From the NCBI RefSeq assembly GCF_002127585.1, contig NZ_NEGZ01000025.1:1-64000 (forward strand): a stretch of 64,000 nt of DNA, given 5' to 3'. Under the pieces are notes generated by a model. That model did no database searches. It had not been told where the DNA came from and was given only the letters and a program-made list of their open reading frames with translations. The DNA is from Janthinobacterium sp. GW458P (lineage in GTDB: Bacteria; Pseudomonadota; Gammaproteobacteria; Burkholderiales; Burkholderiaceae_D). Both the position numbers and the translations under genes were made by a program. Of the stretch, positions 26,075 to 34,505 are shown in pieces (the stretch's first letter is position 1; each line of letters starts with the position of its first letter).

Positions 26075-26102
26075 AGCGCAATATACAGACGTATATAGCG
26101 AT
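26075..26102. promoter_or_regulatory. ModE-like operator 2 (distal)
   Basis: A second half-site pair lies 68 bases from the first, centre to centre: CGCAATATA (26077-26085), six bases, TATATAGCGAT (26092-26102). The right half is the exact reverse complement of the ATCGCTATATA half-site. The left half matches at 9 of 11. It sits between the receptor and the divergent IclR-type gene. Confidence 0.6.
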
Positions 26103-26170
26103 GCTCAAGCGACAAGACCAAAAGCGTGCGTGCAAGTCAAATTTCAGGCCTTTTTCATGCATTGCAGCAT

Positions 26171-26231
26171 TTCGCTATGCGAACGAATGTTTCACAAAAC
26201 GATTGACACGCGGAATGGCGCTAGGCAAACT
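26171..26231 (+). promoter_or_regulatory. Promoter and palindrome in front of the IclR-type gene
   Basis: A perfect -35 TTGACA (26203-26208) is followed after 17 bases by CAAACT (26226-26231), a weak -10. Just upstream is a palindrome with arms TTCGC and GCGAA around TAT (26171-26183), a possible autoregulatory site for the IclR-type protein. Confidence 0.4.
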
Positions 26232-26251
26232 GGTTTCCAGGGAGTCAGCAA

Positions 26252-27088
26252 ATGAATGCAAATATGACAAATATTCAGGCCGCAGCAGATCCGGAAATCA
26301 TCGTCTTCAGCGACGACGACGAAGGCAAGGACCGCCAGTTCGTCAATGCGCTGGCGCGCGGACTGGAAGTGCTCCGGTGCTTCCGTCCCGGCGAAGTCTA
26401 TCTGTCGAACGCAGACATGGCCAAGCGCACGGCCATCCCGAAACCGACGATTTCGCGCCTCACCTACACCCTCACCAAACTCGGCTACCTGAACTACTCG
26501 GACAGCCTGGGCAAGTACCAGCTGGGCGCCGGCGTGCTGGCCCTCGGCTACCGCATGCTGTCGAACCTGGACGTGCGCAAGATGGCGCGCCCGCTGATGG
26601 AAGAACTGGCCGAGCATGCGCAGGCGTCCGTCTCGCTGGGCACGCGCGACCGCCTCAGCATGGTGTACGTGGAAACCTGCCGCAGCAGCGCCAACGTCAC
26701 CCTGCGCCTCGACGTCGGTTCGCGCATTCCCCTGATGACCACGGCCATGGGCAAAGCCCTGCTGTGCATCCTGCCGCAGGCCGAGCGCGACTACCTGATG
26801 GACCATGCGCGCGTGCACGAGACGGAACGCTGGCCGCGCATCAAAGCCGGCATCGAGCAAGGCTTCAAGGATTACCAGGACCGGGGCTTTTGCATCTCCG
26901 CCGGCGAATGGCAGAACGACGTGCATGCCGTGGGCGTGCCCATGCTGGGTGCCGACGGCGAACAGGTGATGGCCTTCAATTGCGGCGGCCCCGCCTTCCT
27001 GCTGTCGCGCGAAAAACTCGAATCCGACCTGGGTCCGCGCCTGGTGGCTCTGGTCAAGACAGTGGAAAAAAACCTGGGCCGCGGTTAG
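26252..27088 (+). CDS. IclR-family transcriptional regulator
   Basis: The 278-residue protein has an N-terminal winged helix (FVNALARGLEVLRCFRPGE, PTISRLTYTLTKLGYL) and a C-terminal IclR effector domain (about 110-275, with SRIPLMTTAMGKALL and GFKDYQDRGFCISAGEW). It is the first gene in a run with an acyl-CoA dehydrogenase, an acyl-CoA synthetase and a Liv-type transporter, so it most likely controls them. GGGAG lies 7 bases before the ATG. IclR proteins of this class commonly respond to aromatic or organic acids. Confidence 0.9.
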   Translation: MNANMTNIQAAADPEIIVFSDDDEGKDRQFVNALARGLEVLRCFRPGEVYLSNADMAKRTAIPKPTISRLTYTLTKLGYLNYSDSLGKYQLGAGVLALGYRMLSNLDVRKMARPLMEELAEHAQASVSLGTRDRLSMVYVETCRSSANVTLRLDVGSRIPLMTTAMGKALLCILPQAERDYLMDHARVHETERWPRIKAGIEQGFKDYQDRGFCISAGEWQNDVHAVGVPMLGADGEQVMAFNCGGPAFLLSREKLESDLGPRLVALVKTVEKNLGRG

Positions 27089-27139
27089 ACTGCGCGCCCC
27101 CTCTCAACGACAGATCACATCAAAGCGCCGAGGAAACCG

Positions 27140-28294
27140 ATGATACGCGACGAAGAAACCCTGAACATCCTGCTCGACAGCATCGCCCGTTTCGTGCGCG
27201 AAGTGCTGGTGCCGAACGAGGCGCTGGTGGCCGAGACGGACACGATCCCGCCCGCCATCGTGGCGCAGATGCGCGAACTGGGCCTGTTCGGCCTGTCCAT
27301 TCCGGAAGCCTACGGCGGCCTGGAACTGAGCATGGAAGAGGAAGTGCGGGTCGCGTTCGAGATCGCCCGCACCTCGCCCGCCTTCCGCTCGCTGATCGGC
27401 ACGAACAACGGCATCGGCTCGCAAGGCATCGTCATCGACGGCACGGAAGCGCAAAAACAATACTATCTGCCCAAGCTGGCGGCCGGCGAGATCATCGGCT
27501 CGTTCGCCCTGACGGAAGCGGGATCGGGGTCCGATGCCGCCTCGCTGCGCACGACGGCCGTGCGCGATGGCGATTTTTACATCCTCAACGGCAGCAAGCG
27601 CTATATCACCAACGCGCCCGAAGCGAGCATTTTTACGGTCATGGCGCGCACGGATCCCGTCAAGCGCGGCGCCTCGGCCATTTCCGCCTTCATCGTGGAA
27701 AAGGATACGCCGGGCCTGTCGCTGGGCAAAATAGATAAAAAAATGGGCCAGCAAGGCGCGCATACCTGCGACGTCATCTTCGAAAATTGCAAGGTGCCGG
27801 CCGCGAACATCATCGGCGGCAAGGAAGGCGTGGGTTTTAAAACAGCCATGAAGGTGCTCGACAAGGGTCGCTTGCACATCGCCGCCGTCTGCGTGGGCGC
27901 GGCCGAGCGCATGCTGGCCGACGCCCTGGCCTACGCCATGGAGCGCCAGCAGTTCGGCCAGCCCATCGCCGAATTCCAGCTGATCCAGGCCATGCTGGCC
28001 GACAGCAAGGCCGAGATCTACGCGGCGCGCAGCATGGTGCTCGACGCGGCGCGCCGGCGCGACAACAAGGAAGACATCTCGACGGAAGCGTCGTGCTGCA
28101 AGCTGTTCGCCTCCGAAATGTGCGGCAGAGTCGCCGACCGCTCCGTGCAGATCCACGGCGGCGCCGGCTATATCAGCGAATACGCGGCCGAGCGCTTTTA
28201 CCGCGACGTGCGCCTGTTCCGCATCTATGAAGGCACGACGCAGATCCAGCAGATCGTCATCGCCCGCAACATGATCAAGGCAGCGCAAAAGTGA
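27140..28294 (+). CDS. Acyl-CoA dehydrogenase
   Basis: The 384-residue FAD flavoprotein introduces the alpha-beta double bond into an acyl-CoA. Motifs are ALTEAGSGSDAAS for FAD/substrate, KRYITNAPEA, QFGQPIAEFQ, QIHGGAGYISEY and FRIYEGTTQIQ. The last holds the catalytic base Glu364, placed as in short/medium-chain enzymes. Four bases overlap the next possible GTG, and the true start of the ligase lies 12 bases on. Substrate is not determined by sequence. Confidence 0.93.
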   Translation: MIRDEETLNILLDSIARFVREVLVPNEALVAETDTIPPAIVAQMRELGLFGLSIPEAYGGLELSMEEEVRVAFEIARTSPAFRSLIGTNNGIGSQGIVIDGTEAQKQYYLPKLAAGEIIGSFALTEAGSGSDAASLRTTAVRDGDFYILNGSKRYITNAPEASIFTVMARTDPVKRGASAISAFIVEKDTPGLSLGKIDKKMGQQGAHTCDVIFENCKVPAANIIGGKEGVGFKTAMKVLDKGRLHIAAVCVGAAERMLADALAYAMERQQFGQPIAEFQLIQAMLADSKAEIYAARSMVLDAARRRDNKEDISTEASCCKLFASEMCGRVADRSVQIHGGAGYISEYAAERFYRDVRLFRIYEGTTQIQQIVIARNMIKAAQK

Positions 28295-28305
28295 AGGAGG
28301 ACGCG

Positions 28306-29841
28306 ATGGACATTCCCGCCCTGCTGGCCCACTTGCCGGCGCGCCTGTCGGCCATTCCCGCCCACTGGGCGGCGCGCGCGCCCGATGGGCCCGCGCTGCA
28401 TGAGGGCGGCCGCAGCTGGACTTACGCCCAGCTGCAGCACAGTGTGGAACATGCGGCACAGTTGTTGCGCCGGCTGCACGTGCGCGCCGGCGACCGCCTG
28501 ATGGTGGTGGGCGAGAACTGCGCGCTGCAGGTGGCGCTGATTTTTGCCGCCGCCAGCATCGACGCGTGGATCGTCAACGTCAATGCGCGGCTGTCGGCGC
28601 GCGAGATCGACACCATCGCCACGCACAGTTCCGCGCGGCGGCTGCTGTTCCTGGCCGGCGCCTCGCCGGAAGCGGCCACCCATGCCGCACGCCTGGGTGC
28701 CGCCGCCCCCTTCACCGTCGACGGCATGGGCGAGCTGCTGGCGGGCGACTTGAACGAGGCGGCCATGGCGGAAGACACGGTGCCCGGCAACGAACAGGTG
28801 GCCGCGCTGATCTACACGACAGGCACCACCGGGCAGTCGAAGGGCGTGATGCTCACGCACCGCAACCTGCTGTTCATCGCCGCCGTCTCCAGCACCCTGC
28901 GCGGTTTGAGCAGCACCGACCGCGCCTACGGCGTGCTGCCGATTTCCCACGTGTACGGCCTGGCCTCGGTGGCCCTGGGCACCCTGTATGCGGGCGCCGC
29001 GCTATACCTGGTGCCGCGCTTTTCCGTCGACGGCTTGCTGGCCGCACTGAAAGACGACGGCTTGACCATCGTGCAAGGCGTGCCCGCCATGTATGCCAAG
29101 CTGCTGCAAACCCTGGGCGGCGCCGATACGCCGCTGGCCACGCGGCTGCGCTTTGCGTATGCGGGCGGATCGCCGCTGGCGCCGTCGCTCAAGCGCGACG
29201 TGGAAAAGCTGCTGGGCACCGCACTGCACAATGGCTACGGCATGACGGAAAGCGCCCCCACCATCAGCCAGACGCGCCTGGAAACGCCGCGCCTTGACGA
29301 TTCCGTCGGCACGCCGATTCCGGGCGTGCAAGTGCGCGTGGTGGACGTGGCCGGCAAGGACGTGACGCCGGGCGAGCCCGGGGAATTATGGATACGCGGA
29401 CCGAACGTCATGGCCGGCTATTACCGCGAACCGGCCATGACGGCGGCCACCATGCGCGACGGCGGCTGGCTCAACACGGGCGACATGGCCCGCCAGGAGC
29501 CTGACGGCGCCCTGTTCATCGTCGGCCGCACCAAGGAACTGATCATCCGCTCCGGCTTCAATGTGTATCCGCTGGAAGTGGAAACGGCGCTCAACGCCCA
29601 CCCCTCCGTGGTGCAGTCGGCCGTCGTCGGCCGCAGCCTGGCCGACGGCAACGAGGACGTCATCGCTTATGTGGAACTGGACCCGCAGCGCCCCGTGACG
29701 GTGCAGGCCTTGCACGATTACCTGGCGCAGACCCTGTCGCCGTACAAGTGCCCGTCCGCCATCCTCGTCATGGAAGCGCTGCCGGCTGCCGCCACGGGCA
29801 AGATCCTGAAGGGGCAATTGCGGCAGATGGCACAGAACTAG
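28306..29841 (+). CDS. Acyl-CoA synthetase (AMP-forming)
   Basis: The 511-residue class I adenylate-forming ligase activates a carboxylic acid to its CoA thioester. Motifs are YTTGTTGQSKGVMLTH (P-loop-like), NGYGMTESAPT (A5), GELWIRGPNVMAGYY, WLNTGDMARQEPDG (A7), IIRSGFNVYPLEVE (hinge) and the C-terminal TGKILKGQL with the catalytic Lys. The start at 28306 is chosen for AAGGAGG just upstream; a GTG at 28291 overlaps the previous stop. It probably supplies the dehydrogenase next to it. Confidence 0.93.
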   Translation: MDIPALLAHLPARLSAIPAHWAARAPDGPALHEGGRSWTYAQLQHSVEHAAQLLRRLHVRAGDRLMVVGENCALQVALIFAAASIDAWIVNVNARLSAREIDTIATHSSARRLLFLAGASPEAATHAARLGAAAPFTVDGMGELLAGDLNEAAMAEDTVPGNEQVAALIYTTGTTGQSKGVMLTHRNLLFIAAVSSTLRGLSSTDRAYGVLPISHVYGLASVALGTLYAGAALYLVPRFSVDGLLAALKDDGLTIVQGVPAMYAKLLQTLGGADTPLATRLRFAYAGGSPLAPSLKRDVEKLLGTALHNGYGMTESAPTISQTRLETPRLDDSVGTPIPGVQVRVVDVAGKDVTPGEPGELWIRGPNVMAGYYREPAMTAATMRDGGWLNTGDMARQEPDGALFIVGRTKELIIRSGFNVYPLEVETALNAHPSVVQSAVVGRSLADGNEDVIAYVELDPQRPVTVQALHDYLAQTLSPYKCPSAILVMEALPAAATGKILKGQLRQMAQN

Positions 29842-29915
29842 TAGTCAATTCAACATTGCACTTGCTCTCAAGAGACCCGACAATAAAACCAAGCCACATC
29901 ACCGGAGGAGACACG

Positions 29916-31082
29916 ATGAAACGCACCTACACACGCATCGCCATGGCAGCGCTGGTCGCCAGCGCCTGGATGGCACAGGCCAGCGCCGACGAATTCCTGG
30001 TCGGCGCGGAAATCCCGCTGACGGGCAACCTGGCGCGGGTCGGCGCCGGCATGCAGGAAGGGATCATGGTCGCGGCCGAAGTCTTCAACAAGACCAACGG
30101 CAAGCACACCATCAAGATCATCACCGTCGACGACGAATCGGCGCCCGCCAAGGCCATCGCCGCCGTGGAAAAACTCGCCAGCCAGGGCGTGGTGGCCATC
30201 ACGGGCGGCTACGGCTCGAACAATATCTCGCCCGCCTCGGACACGGCCAATAAACTGGGCCTGGTCTACATCACCTCGGGCGGCGTGGACGACAACCTGG
30301 TGGCCAGCGGACGCAAGAATTTTTTCCGCATCAATAACACGGCCGGCTACGAAAAAGCCATGCTGGGACTGCTAGCCGACGTGGGCGCCAAATCCGTCTC
30401 CATCGTGTATTCGACCAAGGACGCCACCACGGGCCTGGCCAAGGACGTGGAGAAGGCCCTGAGCGCCAGGGGCGTGAAGGTGACGACGCACTCGTTCGAC
30501 CCGGCGATCACGGACTTCAAGCCCATCATCAACAAGATCAAGCTGCAGGATAAATCCGAAGTCGTGGCCATGGTCGGCTACGAAAACGACTACGTGGGCA
30601 TCATCCGCGCCGCCCGCGTGCTGAAACCGAAGATCAAGGCCATGGTGGGCGTGTGGTCGCTGGCCACGCCGAAGATGGCGTCCGACTTCCCCGACCTGAT
30701 GCCGAACGTCTTCGGCACGGCCCTGCTGCCCTTCCCGACCGAATTCAAGACGGCCGACGGCAAGGCCTTCAGCGACGCCTACAAGCAGCTGTACAAGAAG
30801 GAGCCGGACTACCTGGGCCAGTTCGGCTATGTGCAGTCGATGCTGCTGTTCGAGGCGATCGCCCGCGCGGCCGACAAGGGCACGCTGAAGAAGGGCGGCG
30901 TGGCCGAGGAAATGCGCAAGACGGACCGTGAAACCCTGATCGGCCGGGTACAGTTCGCGGCCAATGGCGACAACCTGAACTTCGTGCACCGCATGGCGCA
31001 GCACCAGGACAAGAAGGTGGTGATCGTCTGGCCGAAGGAGCACGCCACGGGCAAACTGAACTACCCGGCCCTGCCCTGGTAA
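29916..31082 (+). CDS. livJ: Branched-chain-type ABC transporter substrate-binding protein
   Basis: The 388-residue periplasmic protein has a signal peptide (AALVASAWMAQASA) and the type I binding fold of LivJ-type proteins: FLVGAEIPLTGNLARVGAGMQEG, VAITGGYGSNNISPAS and TDFKPIINKIK. GGAGGAG precedes the ATG. Such binding proteins in catabolic clusters often take aromatic or dicarboxylic acids rather than leucine. It heads the transporter block, 104 bases before livH; that gap contains a hairpin. Confidence 0.92.
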   Translation: MKRTYTRIAMAALVASAWMAQASADEFLVGAEIPLTGNLARVGAGMQEGIMVAAEVFNKTNGKHTIKIITVDDESAPAKAIAAVEKLASQGVVAITGGYGSNNISPASDTANKLGLVYITSGGVDDNLVASGRKNFFRINNTAGYEKAMLGLLADVGAKSVSIVYSTKDATTGLAKDVEKALSARGVKVTTHSFDPAITDFKPIINKIKLQDKSEVVAMVGYENDYVGIIRAARVLKPKIKAMVGVWSLATPKMASDFPDLMPNVFGTALLPFPTEFKTADGKAFSDAYKQLYKKEPDYLGQFGYVQSMLLFEAIARAADKGTLKKGGVAEEMRKTDRETLIGRVQFAANGDNLNFVHRMAQHQDKKVVIVWPKEHATGKLNYPALPW

Positions 31083-31103
31083 GCAGCCTCCCGCTGCACA
31101 CGC

Positions 31104-31122
31104 GCGCGCCCGCCGGGCGTGC
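31104..31122 (+). other. Intercistronic GC hairpin between livJ and livH
   Basis: GCGCGCCCG and CGGGCGTGC can pair with one G-U pair around a tiny loop. There is no T-run, so it is not a standard terminator. Such hairpins between a binding-protein gene and its permease genes often stabilise the upstream mRNA and lower downstream expression. Confidence 0.4.
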
Positions 31123-31186
31123 ACCGATGAACGGCGGTCCTGGTGCCTCTTCGCGATGCGCCCGGGCCGCCTGACGGGATGACGAC

Positions 31187-32059
31187 ATGACAGAATTAAT
31201 CTTGCAGGCCCTGTATTCGGGCTTGCTGCAGGGCGGCTCCTACGCCCTGATCGCACTGGGGCTGGCGCTGGTCTTCGGCACCATGAAAGTGATCAACCTG
31301 GCGCACGGCGAACTGGTGCTGCTGGCCGCCTATATCGCCTACAGCGTGGAGTCAGGCCTGGGCCTGGGGCCGATGTTCGCCATTCCCATCGCGCTGGTGA
31401 TCGTCAGCCTGACGTCCGTGGGCGTCTACCTGATCGTCAGCCGCATCAAGAAGGACCGCGAAATCAATTCGCTGATCCTCACCTACGGCATCGGCGTCAT
31501 CCTCACCAACTTCATTTTGCTGGTCTGGAAGGCCGACATCCGCTCGACGTCGTCGAGCTGGCTGCAGGAAGGCTTCGAGATCGGCCCGTTTTTCAGCATG
31601 CGCAGCGAAGTCATTTTCTTCGGCGTAAGCCTGGTGCTGATGGCGGCCCTGTGGCGCTGGCTGTCGACCAGCTGGTATGGCCGCGCCGTGCGCGCCGTGT
31701 CCAGCAACCGCGATGCGGCCAAGCTGATGGGCATCGACCCGGGCCGCACGGAACTGGTCTCCTTCTTAGTCGCCGGCATCCTGGCCGCCTTCGCCGGCGT
31801 CGCCCTGTTCAGCTATGGCGTGATCCAGCCGGCCTACGGCGGCGCGCTGACAGTGAAAGCCTTCATCATCACGGTACTGGCCGGCATCGGCTCGATACCG
31901 GGCGTGCTGCTGGCCGCCGTGCTGCTGGGCGTGGCCGAAGCGCTGACCGTCACCCTGGCCAGCTCCGCGCTGCAGGAATTGTCGGGCATGGTGCTGTTCC
32001 TGCTGGTGCTGTTCATCATGCCGAACGGCCTGTTCGGCGCACAACGGAGGCGCGGATGA
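31187..32059 (+). CDS. livH: Branched-chain-type ABC transporter permease LivH
   Basis: The 290-residue inner-membrane protein has about eight hydrophobic segments and the LivH landmarks GGSYALIALGLALVFGTMKVINLAHGEL, AVSSNRDAAKLMGIDPGRTELVSF-like coupling region and GIGSIPGVLLAAVLLG. Its stop overlaps the livM start as ATGA. It forms the membrane channel with LivM. Confidence 0.92.
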   Translation: MTELILQALYSGLLQGGSYALIALGLALVFGTMKVINLAHGELVLLAAYIAYSVESGLGLGPMFAIPIALVIVSLTSVGVYLIVSRIKKDREINSLILTYGIGVILTNFILLVWKADIRSTSSSWLQEGFEIGPFFSMRSEVIFFGVSLVLMAALWRWLSTSWYGRAVRAVSSNRDAAKLMGIDPGRTELVSFLVAGILAAFAGVALFSYGVIQPAYGGALTVKAFIITVLAGIGSIPGVLLAAVLLGVAEALTVTLASSALQELSGMVLFLLVLFIMPNGLFGAQRRRG

Positions 32060-33030
32060 AGCGCTCGACCTGGATTTCCACGGCAATCCTGCTGCTGGCC
32101 GCGTATGTCGCCGTGCCGCTGGCCCTGAGCGCCAACCAGTACGTGATGAGCATGGTGGTGGCGGCGCTGATCATCGGCGGCGTGGCCATGTCCTGGGCCC
32201 TGCTGGGCAACCTGGGCGGCATGGTCAGCTTCGGCCACGCGGCATTCTTCGGCGTGGGCGCGTATGTCTCCGCGCTGGCCACCGTGAAACTGGGCGTGCC
32301 CGTGTTTGCCGCCATGCTGCTGGGCGGCATCGGCGCGGCCCTCGCCGCCGTCATCATGCTGCCCGTGCTGCGGCTGCGCGGGCCGTATTTTGCGCTGGCC
32401 ATCCTCGCCTACGCCCACATCTTCCGCATCCTGGCCACGGAATGGAGCTCGGTGACGGGCGGCGCCGGCGGCATCAACAATATCCCGGCCTTGCCCGCCG
32501 TCTTCGGTTTTGATCTGGCCAGCAAGACGGGCGCCTACCTGGTGGTGCTGACTCTGGTGGTGGCGTGTGCGTTCGCCTACGGCCGCATCCGCGCCAGCCA
32601 TTACGGCATCGCGCTGCGCGCCATGCACGACAGCGAAGACGCCACGCGCGTCGTCGGCGTCAACAGCACCTTGCTGAAAGGCGCGATGCTGCTCGTGTCG
32701 GCCTTCATGGCGGGCCTGTTCGGCGCCTTCAACGCCCACTACATCAACTTCCTCGAGCCCGACTACGCCTTCAACAGCCTGTGGGTCACGTTACCGATCG
32801 TGGCGGCCATCTTCGGCGGCTACCGCACGATACTCGGCCCCGTGCTGGGCGCCGTCGTGGTGTACCTGGTCGACCAGCTGGTTTTCAAGTCGCTGATTCC
32901 CACCGGCCACCAGCTGGTGCTGGGCGTGCTGCTGGTGGCGATGATCGTCTTCAGCCCGAACGGCCTGCTGCCGCTGCTGCAAAAATGGCTGAAAAACATG
33001 TTCAAAGCGAAGGGGAAAGCACATGCTTGA
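32056..33030 (+). CDS. livM: Branched-chain-type ABC transporter permease LivM
   Basis: The 324-residue permease contains WALLGNLGGMVSFGHAAFFGVGAY, LRGPYFALAILA, a coupling helix region RIRASHYGIALRAMHDSE and AAIFGGYRTILGPVLGAVVV. GGAGG precedes the ATG. It overlaps livG by 8 bases, so translation of livM and livG is coupled. Confidence 0.92.
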   Translation: MKRSTWISTAILLLAAYVAVPLALSANQYVMSMVVAALIIGGVAMSWALLGNLGGMVSFGHAAFFGVGAYVSALATVKLGVPVFAAMLLGGIGAALAAVIMLPVLRLRGPYFALAILAYAHIFRILATEWSSVTGGAGGINNIPALPAVFGFDLASKTGAYLVVLTLVVACAFAYGRIRASHYGIALRAMHDSEDATRVVGVNSTLLKGAMLLVSAFMAGLFGAFNAHYINFLEPDYAFNSLWVTLPIVAAIFGGYRTILGPVLGAVVVYLVDQLVFKSLIPTGHQLVLGVLLVAMIVFSPNGLLPLLQKWLKNMFKAKGKAHA

Positions 33031-33736
33031 ACTCGATAATGTATCCGTGCGCTTCGGCGGCCTGACGGCCGTCGATGCCGTCACGTTAAAGGTGGGCAGC
33101 CACGACGTGATCGGCCTCGTGGGCGCGAACGGCGCCGGCAAGACCACCCTGTTCAACGCCATTTCCGGCCTGGTGCGCCCCACCGGCGGCGGCATCCGCT
33201 TCGAGGGACGCGACATCATGGCCACGCCCATGTACCAGCGCGCGCGCCTGGGGCTGGGCCGCACCTTCCAGATTCCGCAACCGATGCATGAATTGACGGT
33301 GCGCGAAAACCTCGTCGTGGCGCAGCGCTTCGGCACCGGCAAGATCGACATGCGCAAGATCGATGAAATCCTCGATTTCACGAGCCTGGCGGACAAGGCG
33401 CAGCGCGACGCGGCCAGCGAACTGGCGCTGACGGAGCTCAAAGCGCTGGAAGTGGCCAAGGCGCTGGCGACGAATCCGAAACTGCTGCTGTTAGATGAAG
33501 TGCTGGCCGGCCTGGAAACAAACGGCAAGCGCCGCTTCATGGGCATGCTCAAGGACTTGCACGCCGCCTTTGGCGTGGGCATCGTCATGATCGAGCACGA
33601 TATCGAGACCATCAGCAATCTGTGCCAGCGCGTGGCCGTGCTCAATTTTGGCCAGCTGATCGCCGACGGCACGCCCGATTGCGTCTTCCGCGATCCGGCC
33701 GTCATCGAAAGCTATACGGGAGCCGCTCATGCCTGA
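33023..33736 (+). CDS. livG: Branched-chain-type ABC transporter ATPase LivG
   Basis: The 237-residue ATPase has Walker A GANGAGKTT (34-42), Q-loop FQIPQPM, Walker B LLLDEVLAGL and the switch His in IEHD. The signature, normally LSGGQ-like, is degenerate here (ELALTELKALEVAKAL), as is common in LivG. Asp-Glu-Val replaces the usual Asp-Glu-Pro after Walker B. It overlaps livF by 8 bases. Confidence 0.9.
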   Translation: MLELDNVSVRFGGLTAVDAVTLKVGSHDVIGLVGANGAGKTTLFNAISGLVRPTGGGIRFEGRDIMATPMYQRARLGLGRTFQIPQPMHELTVRENLVVAQRFGTGKIDMRKIDEILDFTSLADKAQRDAASELALTELKALEVAKALATNPKLLLLDEVLAGLETNGKRRFMGMLKDLHAAFGVGIVMIEHDIETISNLCQRVAVLNFGQLIADGTPDCVFRDPAVIESYTGAAHA

Positions 33737-33776
33737 ATCGATGCTTGAAACGATGCCTGAAACGATGCTTGAGATA
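33729..33776 (+). repeat. Two tandem 24-base units at the 5' end of livF
   Basis: Both units encode MPE(S/T)MLE(T/I). They differ at only a few bases, one of which changes TCG to ACG. A recent duplication added four start codons in frame. Confidence 0.85.
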
Positions 33777-34466
33777 AATCAACTGCGCGCCGGCTATGGC
33801 GCCATCAATGTGCTGTGGGATGTATCGCTGTCCATCCAGAAGGGCAAGCTGACCACCATCATCGGCCCGAACGGCGCCGGCAAGACGACCTTGCTGCGCG
33901 CCATCATGGGTCTGCTGCCCGTGGGCGCGGGCAGCATCGCGCTCGACGGCACGCCCATCAACGGCACGCCGACGTGGAAGATGAGCGATGCGAGGGTCAC
34001 CATGATCCCCGAGGGACGCATGACCTTCCGCGACATGAGCGTGGAAGAAAACCTGATCATGGGCGCCTTTCCGAAGGAGCACCGCCGCCACATGCCTGCG
34101 CGCCTGGCCCAAGCCTACGCCATGTTCCCGCGCCTGCACGAGCGGCGCAAGCAGCTGGCCGGGTCGCTCTCCGGCGGCGAGGCGCAGATGCTGGCGATGG
34201 CGCGGGGCCTGATGTCGGATCCGTCGCTGCTGATCATCGACGAGCCGTCGCTGGGCCTGGCGCCGCTGGTGGTCAACGAGCTGTTCGAGATACTCGCGCG
34301 CCTGAATGACGGCAAGCGCACCATCATTTTAGTGGAGCAGAACACGGCGCGCGCCGTCGGCGTGGCCGATCACGTCTACCTGATGCAAAGCGGTAAGGTG
34401 GCGCTGTCGCAGGCGGCGGTTGATGTCGACCTCGAGCATCTGCATGCGCTGTATTTTGCGCGCTGA
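33729..34466 (+). CDS. livF: Branched-chain-type ABC transporter ATPase LivF
   Basis: The 245-residue ATPase has Walker A GPNGAGKTT (46-54), the signature SLSGGEAQMLAMARGL, Walker B LLIIDEPSLGLAPL and the switch region LVEQN. It starts with four in-frame Met codons in two near-identical 24-base units, so the exact start is uncertain; MLEINQLRAGYG (33768) would be a usual family start. It ends the transporter block. Confidence 0.9.
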   Translation: MPESMLETMPETMLEINQLRAGYGAINVLWDVSLSIQKGKLTTIIGPNGAGKTTLLRAIMGLLPVGAGSIALDGTPINGTPTWKMSDARVTMIPEGRMTFRDMSVEENLIMGAFPKEHRRHMPARLAQAYAMFPRLHERRKQLAGSLSGGEAQMLAMARGLMSDPSLLIIDEPSLGLAPLVVNELFEILARLNDGKRTIILVEQNTARAVGVADHVYLMQSGKVALSQAAVDVDLEHLHALYFAR

Positions 34467-34505
34467 GCGGCATGGCCGGCGCCGAGGTAGAGCGGCCTGC
34501 GGCCA

